This document shows, piece by piece, positions 1 to 10,744 of a stretch of 64,000 bases of DNA; within the stretch, counting starts at the first letter, position 1; every line of letters begins with the position of its first letter. The position numbers and the translations under genes are program-made. A model generated the notes under the pieces. The model saw only the letters and a program-made list of their open reading frames with translations. It was not told the origin of the DNA and searched no databases. This DNA comes from Pseudomonadota bacterium (lineage in GTDB: Bacteria; Pseudomonadota; Gammaproteobacteria; Burkholderiales; Burkholderiaceae_C), in contig JAFEEG010000019.1 in assembly GCA_018241225.1 (NCBI GenBank), positions 248,001 through 312,000 of the forward strand, given 5' to 3'.

Positions 1-1
1 C

Positions 2-889
2 TGGCTCAAGCGCATCGGCCTGGCGCTGCTGTTCCTGGTCGCCCTCGCGGCGGCCGCGCTCTTTGCCGGCAACCACCTGGCCACGCAGAAAATGCACCGC
101 AGCGTCGATGTACAGGTGCAGCCGGTGGCCTACAAGGACGATGCCGCCGCCATCGAACGCGGGCGCTACCTCTTTTCCTCCCGCGGCTGCGTCGACTGCC
201 ACGGCGCGCAGGGCAACGGCCACATGTTCCTGGACGACGGCAAGGGCATGCGCATCGCCGGCCCCAACATCAGCCCCGGCCCCGGCAGCGTGGTGAAGGA
301 CTACCAGCCGGCGGACTGGGTGCGCAGCATCCGCCACGGCGTCAACCCCAAGGGGCGACCGCTGATGATCATGCCCAGCGAGGACTACAACCGCTTCACC
401 GACGAGGACCTGGCCGCTCTGGTGGCCTATGTCCGCCACCTGCCGCCGGCCGAGGGTGGCGGGCCGGTCGTCGACCTGCCCTTGCCGGTACGCGCCATGT
501 ACGGCTTCGGCCTGATCCACGACGCCGCCGCGCGCATCGACCATGCCAGGCCGCCCGAGAAGCCGGTACCCGACGCGGTGACGGCGCAGCACGGCGCCTA
601 CGTGGCCAACATGTGCATCGGCTGCCACGGCGCCAAGCTGGCCGGCGGCAAGGTGCCCGGCGGTCCGCCCGACTGGCCGCCCGCCGCCAACCTCACGCCC
701 GGCGAAGGCACGGTGATGACGCGCTATCCCGATGCGGAGTCCTTTGCGCGGATGTTCAAGAGCGGCAAGCGCCCGGACGGCAACGACATCAAGGTCATGC
801 CCTTTGGCTCGCTGCGCGAGATGAACGATACCGACGTGCGGGCGCTGCACCTGTACCTCAAGGGCCTGGGGCCGCAACCGCACGGCTGA
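2..889 (+). CDS. diheme cytochrome c, membrane-anchored (5' end outside window)
   Basis: The frame is open from the first bases of the window, so the gene starts upstream. The visible N-terminus is a hydrophobic Leu/Ala-rich segment (about residues 5-25) fitting a signal anchor or signal peptide. Two CXXCH haem sites are visible, CVDCH encoded at about 188-202 and CIGCH at about 614-628, each followed by Met-containing stretches (LMIMPSED, KVMPFGS) that could supply the axial Met. The protein is therefore a two-domain class I cytochrome c acting at the periplasmic face as an electron carrier. Its redox partner, often a dehydrogenase or oxidase, is not in the window. An internal ATG at 92 would lose the export signal and is unlikely to be the start. 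Confidence 0.85.
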   Translation, partial: WLKRIGLALLFLVALAAAALFAGNHLATQKMHRSVDVQVQPVAYKDDAAAIERGRYLFSSRGCVDCHGAQGNGHMFLDDGKGMRIAGPNISPGPGSVVKDYQPADWVRSIRHGVNPKGRPLMIMPSEDYNRFTDEDLAALVAYVRHLPPAEGGGPVVDLPLPVRAMYGFGLIHDAAARIDHARPPEKPVPDAVTAQHGAYVANMCIGCHGAKLAGGKVPGGPPDWPPAANLTPGEGTVMTRYPDAESFARMFKSGKRPDGNDIKVMPFGSLREMNDTDVRALHLYLKGLGPQPHG

Positions 890-939
890 CAACCCCGTCC
901 CCGGCGCGTCCGGGCGCGCTCTGGGACAATTGCGCCCCT

Positions 940-1416
940 ATGCAAATCACCAAAGACACCGTCGTTACCCTGCAATACAAGGTGAGCGATGCCAACGGCA
1001 AGCTGATGGAGCAGAGCAAGGACCCGATGGTCTACCTGCACGGCGGCTACGACAACACGCTGCCCAAGATCGAGGCTGCGCTGGAAGGCCAGGAAGCGGG
1101 CTTCCAGACCACCGTGGCGCTGGCCCCCGAAGATGCCTTCGGCGTGCGCGACGAATCGCTGGAGCGCACCATCCCCAAGGCGGAGTTTCCCCCGGGCGTG
1201 AAGGTGGGCAGCCAGCTGCAGGGCACGCTGGACGACGGCCAGCCGCACATCTTCTGGGTGATGAAGATCAAGGGCGACAAGGTGCTGCTCGACGGCAACC
1301 ACCCCTGGGCCGGCATCCCGCTGCGCTTTACCGTGAAGGTGACTGGCGTGCGCCCCGCCTCGGCCGAGGAAATCGAGCATCGCCACGTGCACGGCGAGCA
1401 CGGCCACCACCACTGA
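940..1416 (+). CDS. FKBP-type peptidyl-prolyl isomerase, SlyD-like
   Basis: A 158-aa protein with the SlyD arrangement: an N-terminal FKBP half (LQYKVSDANGKLME, then YLHGGYDN), an insert-in-flap chaperone region, and return to the FKBP fold (ITGVRPASAEEI-like strand). Members of this family isomerise Xaa-Pro bonds and act as folding chaperones in the cytoplasm. The last 15 residues are His-rich (RHVHGEHGHHH), as in SlyD proteins that bind nickel or other metals. The ATG at 940 is chosen because the family begins with MQI(T/A)K; the frame is open further upstream but that overlaps the cytochrome gene. It sits 50 bp after the cytochrome gene and probably has its own promoter. Confidence 0.9.
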   Translation: MQITKDTVVTLQYKVSDANGKLMEQSKDPMVYLHGGYDNTLPKIEAALEGQEAGFQTTVALAPEDAFGVRDESLERTIPKAEFPPGVKVGSQLQGTLDDGQPHIFWVMKIKGDKVLLDGNHPWAGIPLRFTVKVTGVRPASAEEIEHRHVHGEHGHHH

Positions 1417-1557
1417 CACTGCGCGCCGCCGCGGCCCCGTCGTTCCATCGCTGGGCCACTGTGTCGCGCCGGCCGGCGCTTTTCATGGGGCGCGGCGCCC
1501 CCACATGCTCCGGATCGCAGCCCTTTGCCTGCGCCCCACGCCACAAGGAGACTTGCC

Positions 1558-2631
1558 GTGTCCGCCGATCCCGTCCTGAAGCTTCATCCGCTGGGCTTTC
1601 CCTGGCCCACCATCGACCCCTTCCTGTTCTGCGTCCATCATGACGACGCCTATCCGCAGGGCAACGCGCAGATGGGCCCCGACGCCAGGCTGCTGGCCGG
1701 GCGCCCCATCGGCCAGGACTTCAGCCGCAAGGACGGCTGGAGCATGTACCACGGCGAGGTGGTGCCGGGCTTTCCGGGCCATCCGCACCGCGGCTTCGAG
1801 ACCGTGACCATCGTGCGCCAGGGGCTCATCGACCATTCCGATTCGCTGGGTGCGGCCGCGCGCTTCGGCGGCGGTGACGTGCAGTGGCTCACGGCCGGCG
1901 CCGGCATCGTGCATTCGGAGATGTTCCCGCTGCTCAAGGCCGATTCGCCCAATCCGCTGGAGCTGTTCCAGATCTGGCTGAACCTGCCTGCGCGCAGCAA
2001 GATGGCCGCGCCGCACTTCACCATGTTCTGGGGCGAAGACATTCCGCGCCTGCGCTCGCTCGACACCGAGGGCCGCGAGACGCAACTGGCCTGCATCGCC
2101 GGGCGATTGCCGCTGGACGCCGGCACGGGCGCGAGTGCAGGTGAATTGCAACCGCTGGCGCCACCGCCGGCCTCGTGGGCCGCACAAGACGACGCCGACG
2201 TGGCCATCTGGACCGTGCGCATGGCGCCCGGCGCCCGCTGGACGCTGCCCGCCGCGGCGGGCCAGGGCACGCAGCGCATGCTGTACTTCTTCCAGGGTGC
2301 GTCGGTGCAGGTGGCCGGTCGCACCATCGACGGCCATGCGGCCATCGAGCTGGACGCCCATGCCGACGTCGAACTGGTCAACGGCGAAGCGGCCGGCGAA
2401 TTCCTCGTGCTGCAAGGCCGCCCGATCGGCGAGCCGGTGGCGCAATACGGCCCCTTCGTGATGAATACGCAGGCCGAGATCGTGCAGGCCATGAACGACT
2501 ACCGCCGCACCCAGTTCGGCGGCTGGCCCTGGCCGGACGGCGCTCCGGTGCATGGACGCGACCCGGCCCGCTTCGCCCGCCATCCCGATGGCCGCGAAGA
2601 ACGACCGCTGGATCTTCTGCAGCCGGCGTGA
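1558..2631 (+). CDS. pirin family protein
   Basis: A 357-aa two-cupin protein of the pirin family. The N-terminal cupin carries the metal-binding pattern: HPHRGFET at about residues 78-85 and the downstream GAGIVHSEM segment with His and Glu ligands. Pirins are cytoplasmic or nuclear iron-binding proteins; some bacterial members oxidise quercetin or modulate enzymes, so substrate is unknown here. The GTG at 1558 is preferred because AAGGAG at 1545-1550 lies 7 bases before it; an in-frame TTG at 1525 lacks such a site. The C-terminal end of the protein is longer than in the shortest pirins (about 230-290 aa), because of a second cupin plus a tail ending near a PDGREERPLD segment. Confidence 0.85.
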   Translation: MSADPVLKLHPLGFPWPTIDPFLFCVHHDDAYPQGNAQMGPDARLLAGRPIGQDFSRKDGWSMYHGEVVPGFPGHPHRGFETVTIVRQGLIDHSDSLGAAARFGGGDVQWLTAGAGIVHSEMFPLLKADSPNPLELFQIWLNLPARSKMAAPHFTMFWGEDIPRLRSLDTEGRETQLACIAGRLPLDAGTGASAGELQPLAPPPASWAAQDDADVAIWTVRMAPGARWTLPAAAGQGTQRMLYFFQGASVQVAGRTIDGHAAIELDAHADVELVNGEAAGEFLVLQGRPIGEPVAQYGPFVMNTQAEIVQAMNDYRRTQFGGWPWPDGAPVHGRDPARFARHPDGREERPLDLLQPA

Positions 2632-2842
2632 TCCCGCGGGGAGGCGCACACCCACGTCTCCCCTGTGTTGGTCATTTTCATTTCATTCTGAGCGACTAAG
2701 CTTGCAATAGACAGTCGCGCGGCGCTGGTAGGAGTAGCCTCGGCAGCCGCCCGCTCGGGCGGTACTCCGATGCCCGCGGCTGTCCTCGAATCCGAGCACG
2801 CCGGGACACGCACCGCAGGTGCAAGCTGGCCAGAATGGGGCC

Positions 2843-3796
2843 ATGAACGCGCGCCCCAGTCCGACCCGGCTCCATGCGCCACTGCGCTACCTGGAGCTGC
2901 TGTCGCGTGCGGCCAGCCACGTGAACGCACACCTCGACACCGATCTGGACGCGCAAGACCTCGCGCAGCGCGCGGCCATGTCGCGGCACCACTTCCACCG
3001 GATCTTCCACGCCTACTTCGGCCTGACGGTGGGCGGCTACCTCGGCTGGCGGCGGCTGCGCCGTGCCTGCGAGTTACTGGCCGAACCGGGCGCAAGCGTG
3101 CTGGACGTGGCCCAGTCCGTGGGCTTTGCCTCGGCCCAGGCGCTGGCCAAGGCCATGCGGCGCGAACTGGACGCCACGCCCACTGATGTACGCGCGGGCT
3201 TTCGCCCCGACTGGGACGCCTACTTCCAGCGCCGCAGAATCCCAGACAGCGCGCCAGCTTGCGGCGAAAGTGCCCCGCCCCTGCATCCCCGGTGGACCGC
3301 CGCGCCGGCCTTCGACGCGCTCTGCGCCACCGGCCGGGGCATGCATGCGGGCACCATGGTGCGAGCGGCAGGCGAGGGCTTCGGCCAGCTGCTGCCCGCG
3401 CTGGAGGCCGCCAACCTGACGCAACGGCTTACCCATTGCATCGCGGCCATGCCCGAGGAACCGCAGGGCCCGCAGGACGCGCACTGCCGCATCTGGTGCG
3501 GTGCCGTCTTCGGGCTGCGGCTGCCCGACGCGCAGGGCGAATCGCAACGGCCGCGCATGGGGCGGCGACCAGCGCAGCTTCATTGGCGGCACTGGCCGGC
3601 GGGGCGCTACGCCGTGTTCACCCACGCAGGCCCCTACGATGGCCTGCACAACCTGTGGAAGTCGATCTATCGGCATTGGGTGCCGGCCACTGGTTTTCGG
3701 CTGCGGGACGTTCCGGGCTTCGACCTGTACCTGAACGACCCGCGCGAGACGCCACCCGAACAACTGCGCACCGAGCTTTACCTTCCAGTGGAGTGA
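2843..3796 (+). CDS. AraC-family regulator with GyrI-like effector-binding domain
   Basis: A 317-aa transcription factor. Residues about 10-110 form the two-HTH AraC DNA-binding domain at the N-terminus (LDAQDLAQRAAMSRHHFHRIF, shortened, then GYLGWRRLRRACELL and the second helix VAQSVGFASAQALAKAMRRE). Residues about 150-317 resemble the GyrI/Rob-type effector-binding domain (GRYAVFTHAGPYDGL and a terminal YLNDPRETPPE-LYLPV pattern). Such proteins sense small hydrophobic ligands and often control a neighbouring gene. The stop is only 7 bp before the amidase start, so the two genes are very likely cotranscribed. The ATG at 2843 is used; an upstream in-frame TTG at 2819 has no ribosome site. Confidence 0.88.
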   Translation: MNARPSPTRLHAPLRYLELLSRAASHVNAHLDTDLDAQDLAQRAAMSRHHFHRIFHAYFGLTVGGYLGWRRLRRACELLAEPGASVLDVAQSVGFASAQALAKAMRRELDATPTDVRAGFRPDWDAYFQRRRIPDSAPACGESAPPLHPRWTAAPAFDALCATGRGMHAGTMVRAAGEGFGQLLPALEAANLTQRLTHCIAAMPEEPQGPQDAHCRIWCGAVFGLRLPDAQGESQRPRMGRRPAQLHWRHWPAGRYAVFTHAGPYDGLHNLWKSIYRHWVPATGFRLRDVPGFDLYLNDPRETPPEQLRTELYLPVE

Positions 3797-3803
3797 ACAC
3801 CGC

Positions 3804-5186
3804 ATGACAAAGTCCAGCCAGAACTCTTTCGAAGAACTGATCGCCCAAGGCGCCAGCGCCTGCGCCCAGGCCGTGGCCGACGGCCGCGCGAGCGCGCTGG
3901 AGCTGTGCGACGCGGCCATCGGCCGCATCGAGGTGCTCGATGGCGCCATCAACGCCGTGGTGCTGCGCGACTTCGACCGCGCCCGCGAACAGGCCCGCGC
4001 CGCCGACGCCGCGCGCGCACGCGGCGAGCGAGCACCGCTGCTGGGCGTGCCGATGACGGTGAAGGAATCCTTCAACGTGGCGGGCCTGCCGACTTCATGG
4101 GGCCTGCCGCCCTTCAAGGACTTCCGTCCGCAGGAAGACGCCGTGGCCGTGCAGCGCCTGAAGACCGCCGGCGCGGTCATCCTCGGCAAGACCAACATCG
4201 CCATGGCGCTGGCCGACTGGCAAAGCGCCAATCCGGTGTACGGGCGCACGGTGAATCCACTGGATGCCTCGCGCTCGCCGGGCGGCTCCTCCGGCGGCGG
4301 TGCCGCGGCACTGGCTGCCGGCATGGTGGCGCTGGAGCTCGGCTCCGACCTCTACGGTTCGGTTCGCGTGCCGGCGCACTTCTGCGGCGTGTACGGCCAC
4401 AAGCCCAGCGTGGGCGTGCTGCCCACGCGCGGCCACGACTTCCCCGGCACCCGGATGGAGCCGGGCGACCGACCGGCGGTGATCGGGCCACTCGCCCGCA
4501 GCGCCGAAGACCTCGACCTGGTGCTGGGCGCGATCGCCGGCCCCGAGCTGCCCAATGCCCAGGCCTGGCGCCTGGCGCTGCCGGCGCCGCGCCACAGCCG
4601 GCTGCGGGACTGGCGCGTGCTGGTGCTGGACCAGCACCCTGCCTGCATCACCTCCGAGGCCATGCGCGGCGCCCTCGACACGCTGGCTCACCGGCTGGAG
4701 GGTGAAGGGGCGAGGGTGGCACGCAGCAGCAGCGAACGCCTGCCCAACCTGCAGGACATCTGCGATCGCTACGTCACCCTGGTCACCACGCTGCTGGGCG
4801 CCTGGGAGCCTGGCGGCAGCACCACCCTGAGCGCGCACGACTGGATCCGGCTGATGGGAACGCGCGACCAGTATCGCGTGCAGTGGCGCGCTTTCTTCGA
4901 GGAGTTCGACGCCCTGCTGTGCCCGCCCTTCGGCTGCGCTGCCTACCCGCACGAGGAGAACCCCGACTGGAATGCGCGCCGCCTGCTCATCGATGGCCAG
5001 TCCACGCCGTATGGCGCGCAGGGTGCATGGGCCACCCTGGCCTCGATGGCCGGCCTGCCCGCCACGGTGGCGCCCCTGGCGCGTGACGCCGACAGCCTGC
5101 CACTGGGCGTGCAGATCATCGGCCCCTACCTGGAAGACCGCAGCACCATCGCGCTGGCGCGCCAGCTTGGCGAGCTGGCCGGGTGA
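3804..5186 (+). CDS. amidase (amidase-signature family)
   Basis: A 460-aa amidase-signature enzyme hydrolysing an unknown C-N amide in the cytoplasm. The catalytic triad is readable: Lys87 (MTVKESF), cis-Ser162 (GGSSGG) and nucleophile Ser186 (GSVRVP), with the usual 24-residue distance between the serines. The oxyanion-loop segment reads SDLYGSVR instead of the commoner D-I/L-G-G-S, so a Tyr replaces a Gly close to the nucleophile. GatA function is unlikely because no gatB or gatC is nearby and the enzyme sits directly behind an AraC/GyrI regulator, which suggests an inducible catabolic or detoxifying amidase. The start at 3804 follows the regulator stop by 7 bp. Confidence 0.88.
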   Translation: MTKSSQNSFEELIAQGASACAQAVADGRASALELCDAAIGRIEVLDGAINAVVLRDFDRAREQARAADAARARGERAPLLGVPMTVKESFNVAGLPTSWGLPPFKDFRPQEDAVAVQRLKTAGAVILGKTNIAMALADWQSANPVYGRTVNPLDASRSPGGSSGGGAAALAAGMVALELGSDLYGSVRVPAHFCGVYGHKPSVGVLPTRGHDFPGTRMEPGDRPAVIGPLARSAEDLDLVLGAIAGPELPNAQAWRLALPAPRHSRLRDWRVLVLDQHPACITSEAMRGALDTLAHRLEGEGARVARSSSERLPNLQDICDRYVTLVTTLLGAWEPGGSTTLSAHDWIRLMGTRDQYRVQWRAFFEEFDALLCPPFGCAAYPHEENPDWNARRLLIDGQSTPYGAQGAWATLASMAGLPATVAPLARDADSLPLGVQIIGPYLEDRSTIALARQLGELAG

Positions 5187-5277
5187 TGCACACGCGACGG
5201 CGCATCGGCTGCAAAGTGCTTAGGCTTGCGCCCGAACCCTGTTCATTCAACACCACCACTTGCTGGAGACCAATTCA

Positions 5278-5586
5278 ATGATCCATGTCGTCGCCGTCAT
5301 CACCGCCAAGCCCGGCCAGCGGGCCGCCGTGCTCGAAGCCTTCCAGGCCAACGTTCCGGCCGTGCTGGCGGAGCAAGGCTGCATCGAGTACCAGGCCACC
5401 ATCGACGCCAAGGGCCTTCCGCCGTCCAAGGGCAGCGTGGGCGATGACACCTTCGTGGTGATCGAGAAATGGGAGTCGCTCGCCGCCTTGCAGGCGCACG
5501 GCGTGGCACCGCACATGCAGGCCTACGGCGCGAAGGTGAAGGATCTGCTGGCCAGCCGGGCAATCCACGTGCTGGAAGCCGCCTGA
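5278..5586 (+). CDS. antibiotic-biosynthesis-monooxygenase-fold (ABM) protein, putative quinol monooxygenase
   Basis: A 102-aa protein with the dimeric alpha-beta barrel pattern of the ABM/YgiN family: IHVVAVITAKPGQ at the N-terminus, GCIEYQATID in the middle and FVVIEKWES plus AHGVAPHMQAY near the end. Family members are cofactor-free monooxygenases acting on quinols or polyketides, or simply small aromatic-binding proteins. The ATG at 5278 gives the family's usual length; the TTG at 5260 would add six residues and has GGAG only in the coding part. It stands alone, about 90 bp after the amidase and 118 bp before the next lipoprotein gene. Confidence 0.82.
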   Translation: MIHVVAVITAKPGQRAAVLEAFQANVPAVLAEQGCIEYQATIDAKGLPPSKGSVGDDTFVVIEKWESLAALQAHGVAPHMQAYGAKVKDLLASRAIHVLEAA

Positions 5587-5704
5587 CCCACGAGGCGGAT
5601 CGATCCTGGCGCCCACTGAGGTAGGGCCTGGCCGGCTCGCGGGCTATCATGCGGCGGCCTTTTGTTCCCCAACGCGTTCCACCTTTCAGGAGAGGAAGAA
5701 AAAA

Positions 5705-6283
5705 GTGAACATCGACAGGATCACCACCTTCGCAGGCGCTGTTGCCGCCGCCGCTGCGCTTGCTGGCTGCGCGGGCACCGCACCCGGCAGCACGAACGCG
5801 GCCGGCACGCAGGCCCAGGGCCAGCTCATCCAGAAAAAGGTCGCCTACGTCATGTCGGCAGGCGATACCGGCAGGCAGGCATACGCGCCAGGCACGAGCG
5901 GGGACATCGCCAGTCGCCAGCTCGAGCAGTCCGGCCTCGATGCGTTGCGCGCCGTGTATGCCGACGTGGTGGTCGTGCCCTCGGCCAAGGACACCGCCGG
6001 CATCCAGGCTGCAGGCATTTCCTATGTATTCACGCCGCAGATCAAGGCCGACTTCAGCGCGCCCTCGCCCTTTCGCCAGCCATTGACCGTGTTCAACACC
6101 GAGGTCGTCTGCATCGTGACCAACCCCGCGGGCTCCGAACTCACGCGCGTGAAGGCCAACGGCGCGGGCAAGGCGGAGTTCGACGAGTTCCGCTACGACC
6201 CCGGCCTGGCCGCGCGGCGTGCTTCCTCGGACCTGTCGGCCAAGCTCAGCGACGAGATCCGCAACAACACGCTGCTGCGCTGA
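5705..6283 (+). CDS. hypothetical lipoprotein
   Basis: A 192-aa protein without a recognised function. Residues 1-22 form a lipoprotein signal peptide with the lipobox LAGC, so Cys21 or 22 would be lipidated and the protein held in the inner or outer membrane facing the periplasm. The mature part has a Ser/Thr/Gly-rich linker, then a mixed alpha/beta region of about 150 residues ending in DEIRNNTLLR. The start is GTG at 5705, preceded by a purine-rich AGGAGAGGAAG stretch at 5688-5698. A strong bidirectional terminator follows at 6306-6340. The product resembles many unannotated lipoproteins of Burkholderiales. Confidence 0.7.
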   Translation: MNIDRITTFAGAVAAAAALAGCAGTAPGSTNAAGTQAQGQLIQKKVAYVMSAGDTGRQAYAPGTSGDIASRQLEQSGLDALRAVYADVVVVPSAKDTAGIQAAGISYVFTPQIKADFSAPSPFRQPLTVFNTEVVCIVTNPAGSELTRVKANGAGKAEFDEFRYDPGLAARRASSDLSAKLSDEIRNNTLLR

Positions 6284-6305
6284 AGAAGCCTCGCAAGACC
6301 CACGC

Positions 6306-6340
6306 AAAAAAAAACGCGCCTCGAAGGCGCGTTTTTCGTT
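6306..6340. terminator. bidirectional rho-independent terminator
   Basis: A perfect 7-bp stem ACGCGCC (6314-6320) / GGCGCGT (6326-6332) with a 5-base loop is flanked by an A tract on the left and a T tract on the right. It can stop transcription of the plus-strand lipoprotein gene and of the minus-strand GAPDH gene. Confidence 0.9.
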
Positions 6341-6358
6341 GGCAGGCAGCTTGTCGAT

Positions 6359-9459
<3,101 letters not shown>

Positions 9460-9540
9460 CTTCTTGGCTTTCTGGGGGGAAAAGTTGGGGAGAACCCGTA
9501 ATTTTAACGGCCCGAGGCCGACTGCTAGAGTTGACGGCCT

Positions 9541-9933
9541 ATGCATGGCCTGCACCTCACCGCCGATCTGCACGATTGCCGCTGCGCAAACCAATGGTTC
9601 GTCGACGCCAAGGCACTGGGTTCCGCGTGCCGCCAGGCCGTTCTCGCCGCCGGGCTGCATCCGGTGGGTGAGCTGTTCCAGGCCTTTCCCGCCACGGCCA
9701 GCGGGCCGGGCGGCGTGACCGCCACCGTGCTGCTGGCCGAGTCGCATCTTTGCGTGCACACCTGGCCCGAATTGCGGGCTGCCACGCTCGACGTCTACGT
9801 CTGCAACGTCGGCGCCGACCAATCACCCGCCGCACATGCCTTGATGGATTGCCTCGTCTCCCTTTTCCAGCCGCAGCGCAGCGAACGCAACGCGCTCCAG
9901 CGCGGCTCCCTCACTGCGCAGGTGGCCTGCTGA
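9541..9933 (+). CDS. speD: S-adenosylmethionine decarboxylase proenzyme, SpeD class
   Basis: A 130-aa prokaryotic-type AdoMet decarboxylase. The self-cleavage site is AESHL with Ser68, which would become the pyruvoyl group; His73 (HTWPE) and Cys88 (VYVCNVG) match the other two catalytic residues at a constant offset from the Thermotoga enzyme. The product, decarboxylated AdoMet, is the aminopropyl donor for spermidine-type synthesis. The residue after ESHL is Cys where Ser or Thr is usual. The stop overlaps the start of the MurU-like gene (TGATG), so the two are translationally coupled. A spermidine-synthase-like gene lies at 15969-17495 on the other strand and is the obvious possible partner. 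Confidence 0.88.
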   Translation: MHGLHLTADLHDCRCANQWFVDAKALGSACRQAVLAAGLHPVGELFQAFPATASGPGGVTATVLLAESHLCVHTWPELRAATLDVYVCNVGADQSPAAHALMDCLVSLFQPQRSERNALQRGSLTAQVAC

Positions 9934-10691
9934 TGGGCGCGCGCGCCCAGGCCATGGTGCTGGCCGCCGGACGCGGCGAGCGCATGCGCCCGCTCACCGA
10001 CAGCACCCCAAAGCCGCTGCTGCGCGTGCAGGGCAAGCCGCTCATGCAATGGACGCTGGAGGCGCTGGCGCGCGGGGGCTGTCGCGACGTGCTGGTCAAC
10101 ACCGCCTGGCTGGGCGAGCAGATTCCGGCGCATTTCGGCGAACGGTTCACGCCTGACTCGCAAGGCGACCTCGCGCTTTCGTATTCGCACGAAGGCGTCG
10201 ACTTTGGCGACGCGCTGGAGACTGCAGGCGGTATCGTGCGCGCGCTGCCGCAGTTGGCGGACGTTTTCTGGGTGGCGGCTGGCGACGTGTTTGCCCCCGC
10301 ATTCGAATTCACGCAGCAGGCCATGACCCGATTCGCCGCAAGCGGCCGGCTGGCCCACTTGTGGCTGGTGCCCAACCCGGCGCACAACCCGCGCGGCGAC
10401 TTCGGCATCGCCCCCGATGGCAGCGCCCTGTCGCAGCCTGCAGACGGCAAGCCGAGCTACACCTTCTCGACCATTGCGCTGTACCGCGCCGAGTTCTTTG
10501 CACCACCGCGCTGCGACATCGCCGCCGGCAACGCAACGGGCGTGAAGGCCGCACTGGCCCCCATGCTGCGCCTGGCCATGGCCCAGGGCCTGGTCAGCGC
10601 CGAACTGTACGAGGGGGCCTGGACCGATGTCGGCACCCCGCAAAGACTTGCGGCGCTGAACGAGCCCGAAGGCCGCGCAGCGCCGCAATGA
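9933..10691 (+). CDS. murU: sugar-1-phosphate nucleotidyltransferase, MurU-like
   Basis: A 252-aa nucleotidyltransferase with the signature MVLAAGRGERMRPLT and the following KPLL lysine at the N-terminus, and GNATGVKAALAP and YEGAWTDVGTPQRL near the end, as in MurU. MurU makes UDP-MurNAc from MurNAc-1-phosphate in the cell-wall recycling bypass. Its usual partner kinase AmgK is encoded elsewhere in this window (29145-30242), not next door. The start overlaps the speD stop by one base. A general nucleotidyltransferase of another sugar cannot be excluded, but length and termini favour MurU. Confidence 0.75.
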   Translation: MGARAQAMVLAAGRGERMRPLTDSTPKPLLRVQGKPLMQWTLEALARGGCRDVLVNTAWLGEQIPAHFGERFTPDSQGDLALSYSHEGVDFGDALETAGGIVRALPQLADVFWVAAGDVFAPAFEFTQQAMTRFAASGRLAHLWLVPNPAHNPRGDFGIAPDGSALSQPADGKPSYTFSTIALYRAEFFAPPRCDIAAGNATGVKAALAPMLRLAMAQGLVSAELYEGAWTDVGTPQRLAALNEPEGRAAPQ

Positions 10692-10744
10692 AGATGAGTG
10701 GAGCGGTCAGGCGAGCATTGCGCTCACCTGTCGCGCTCCGGATG

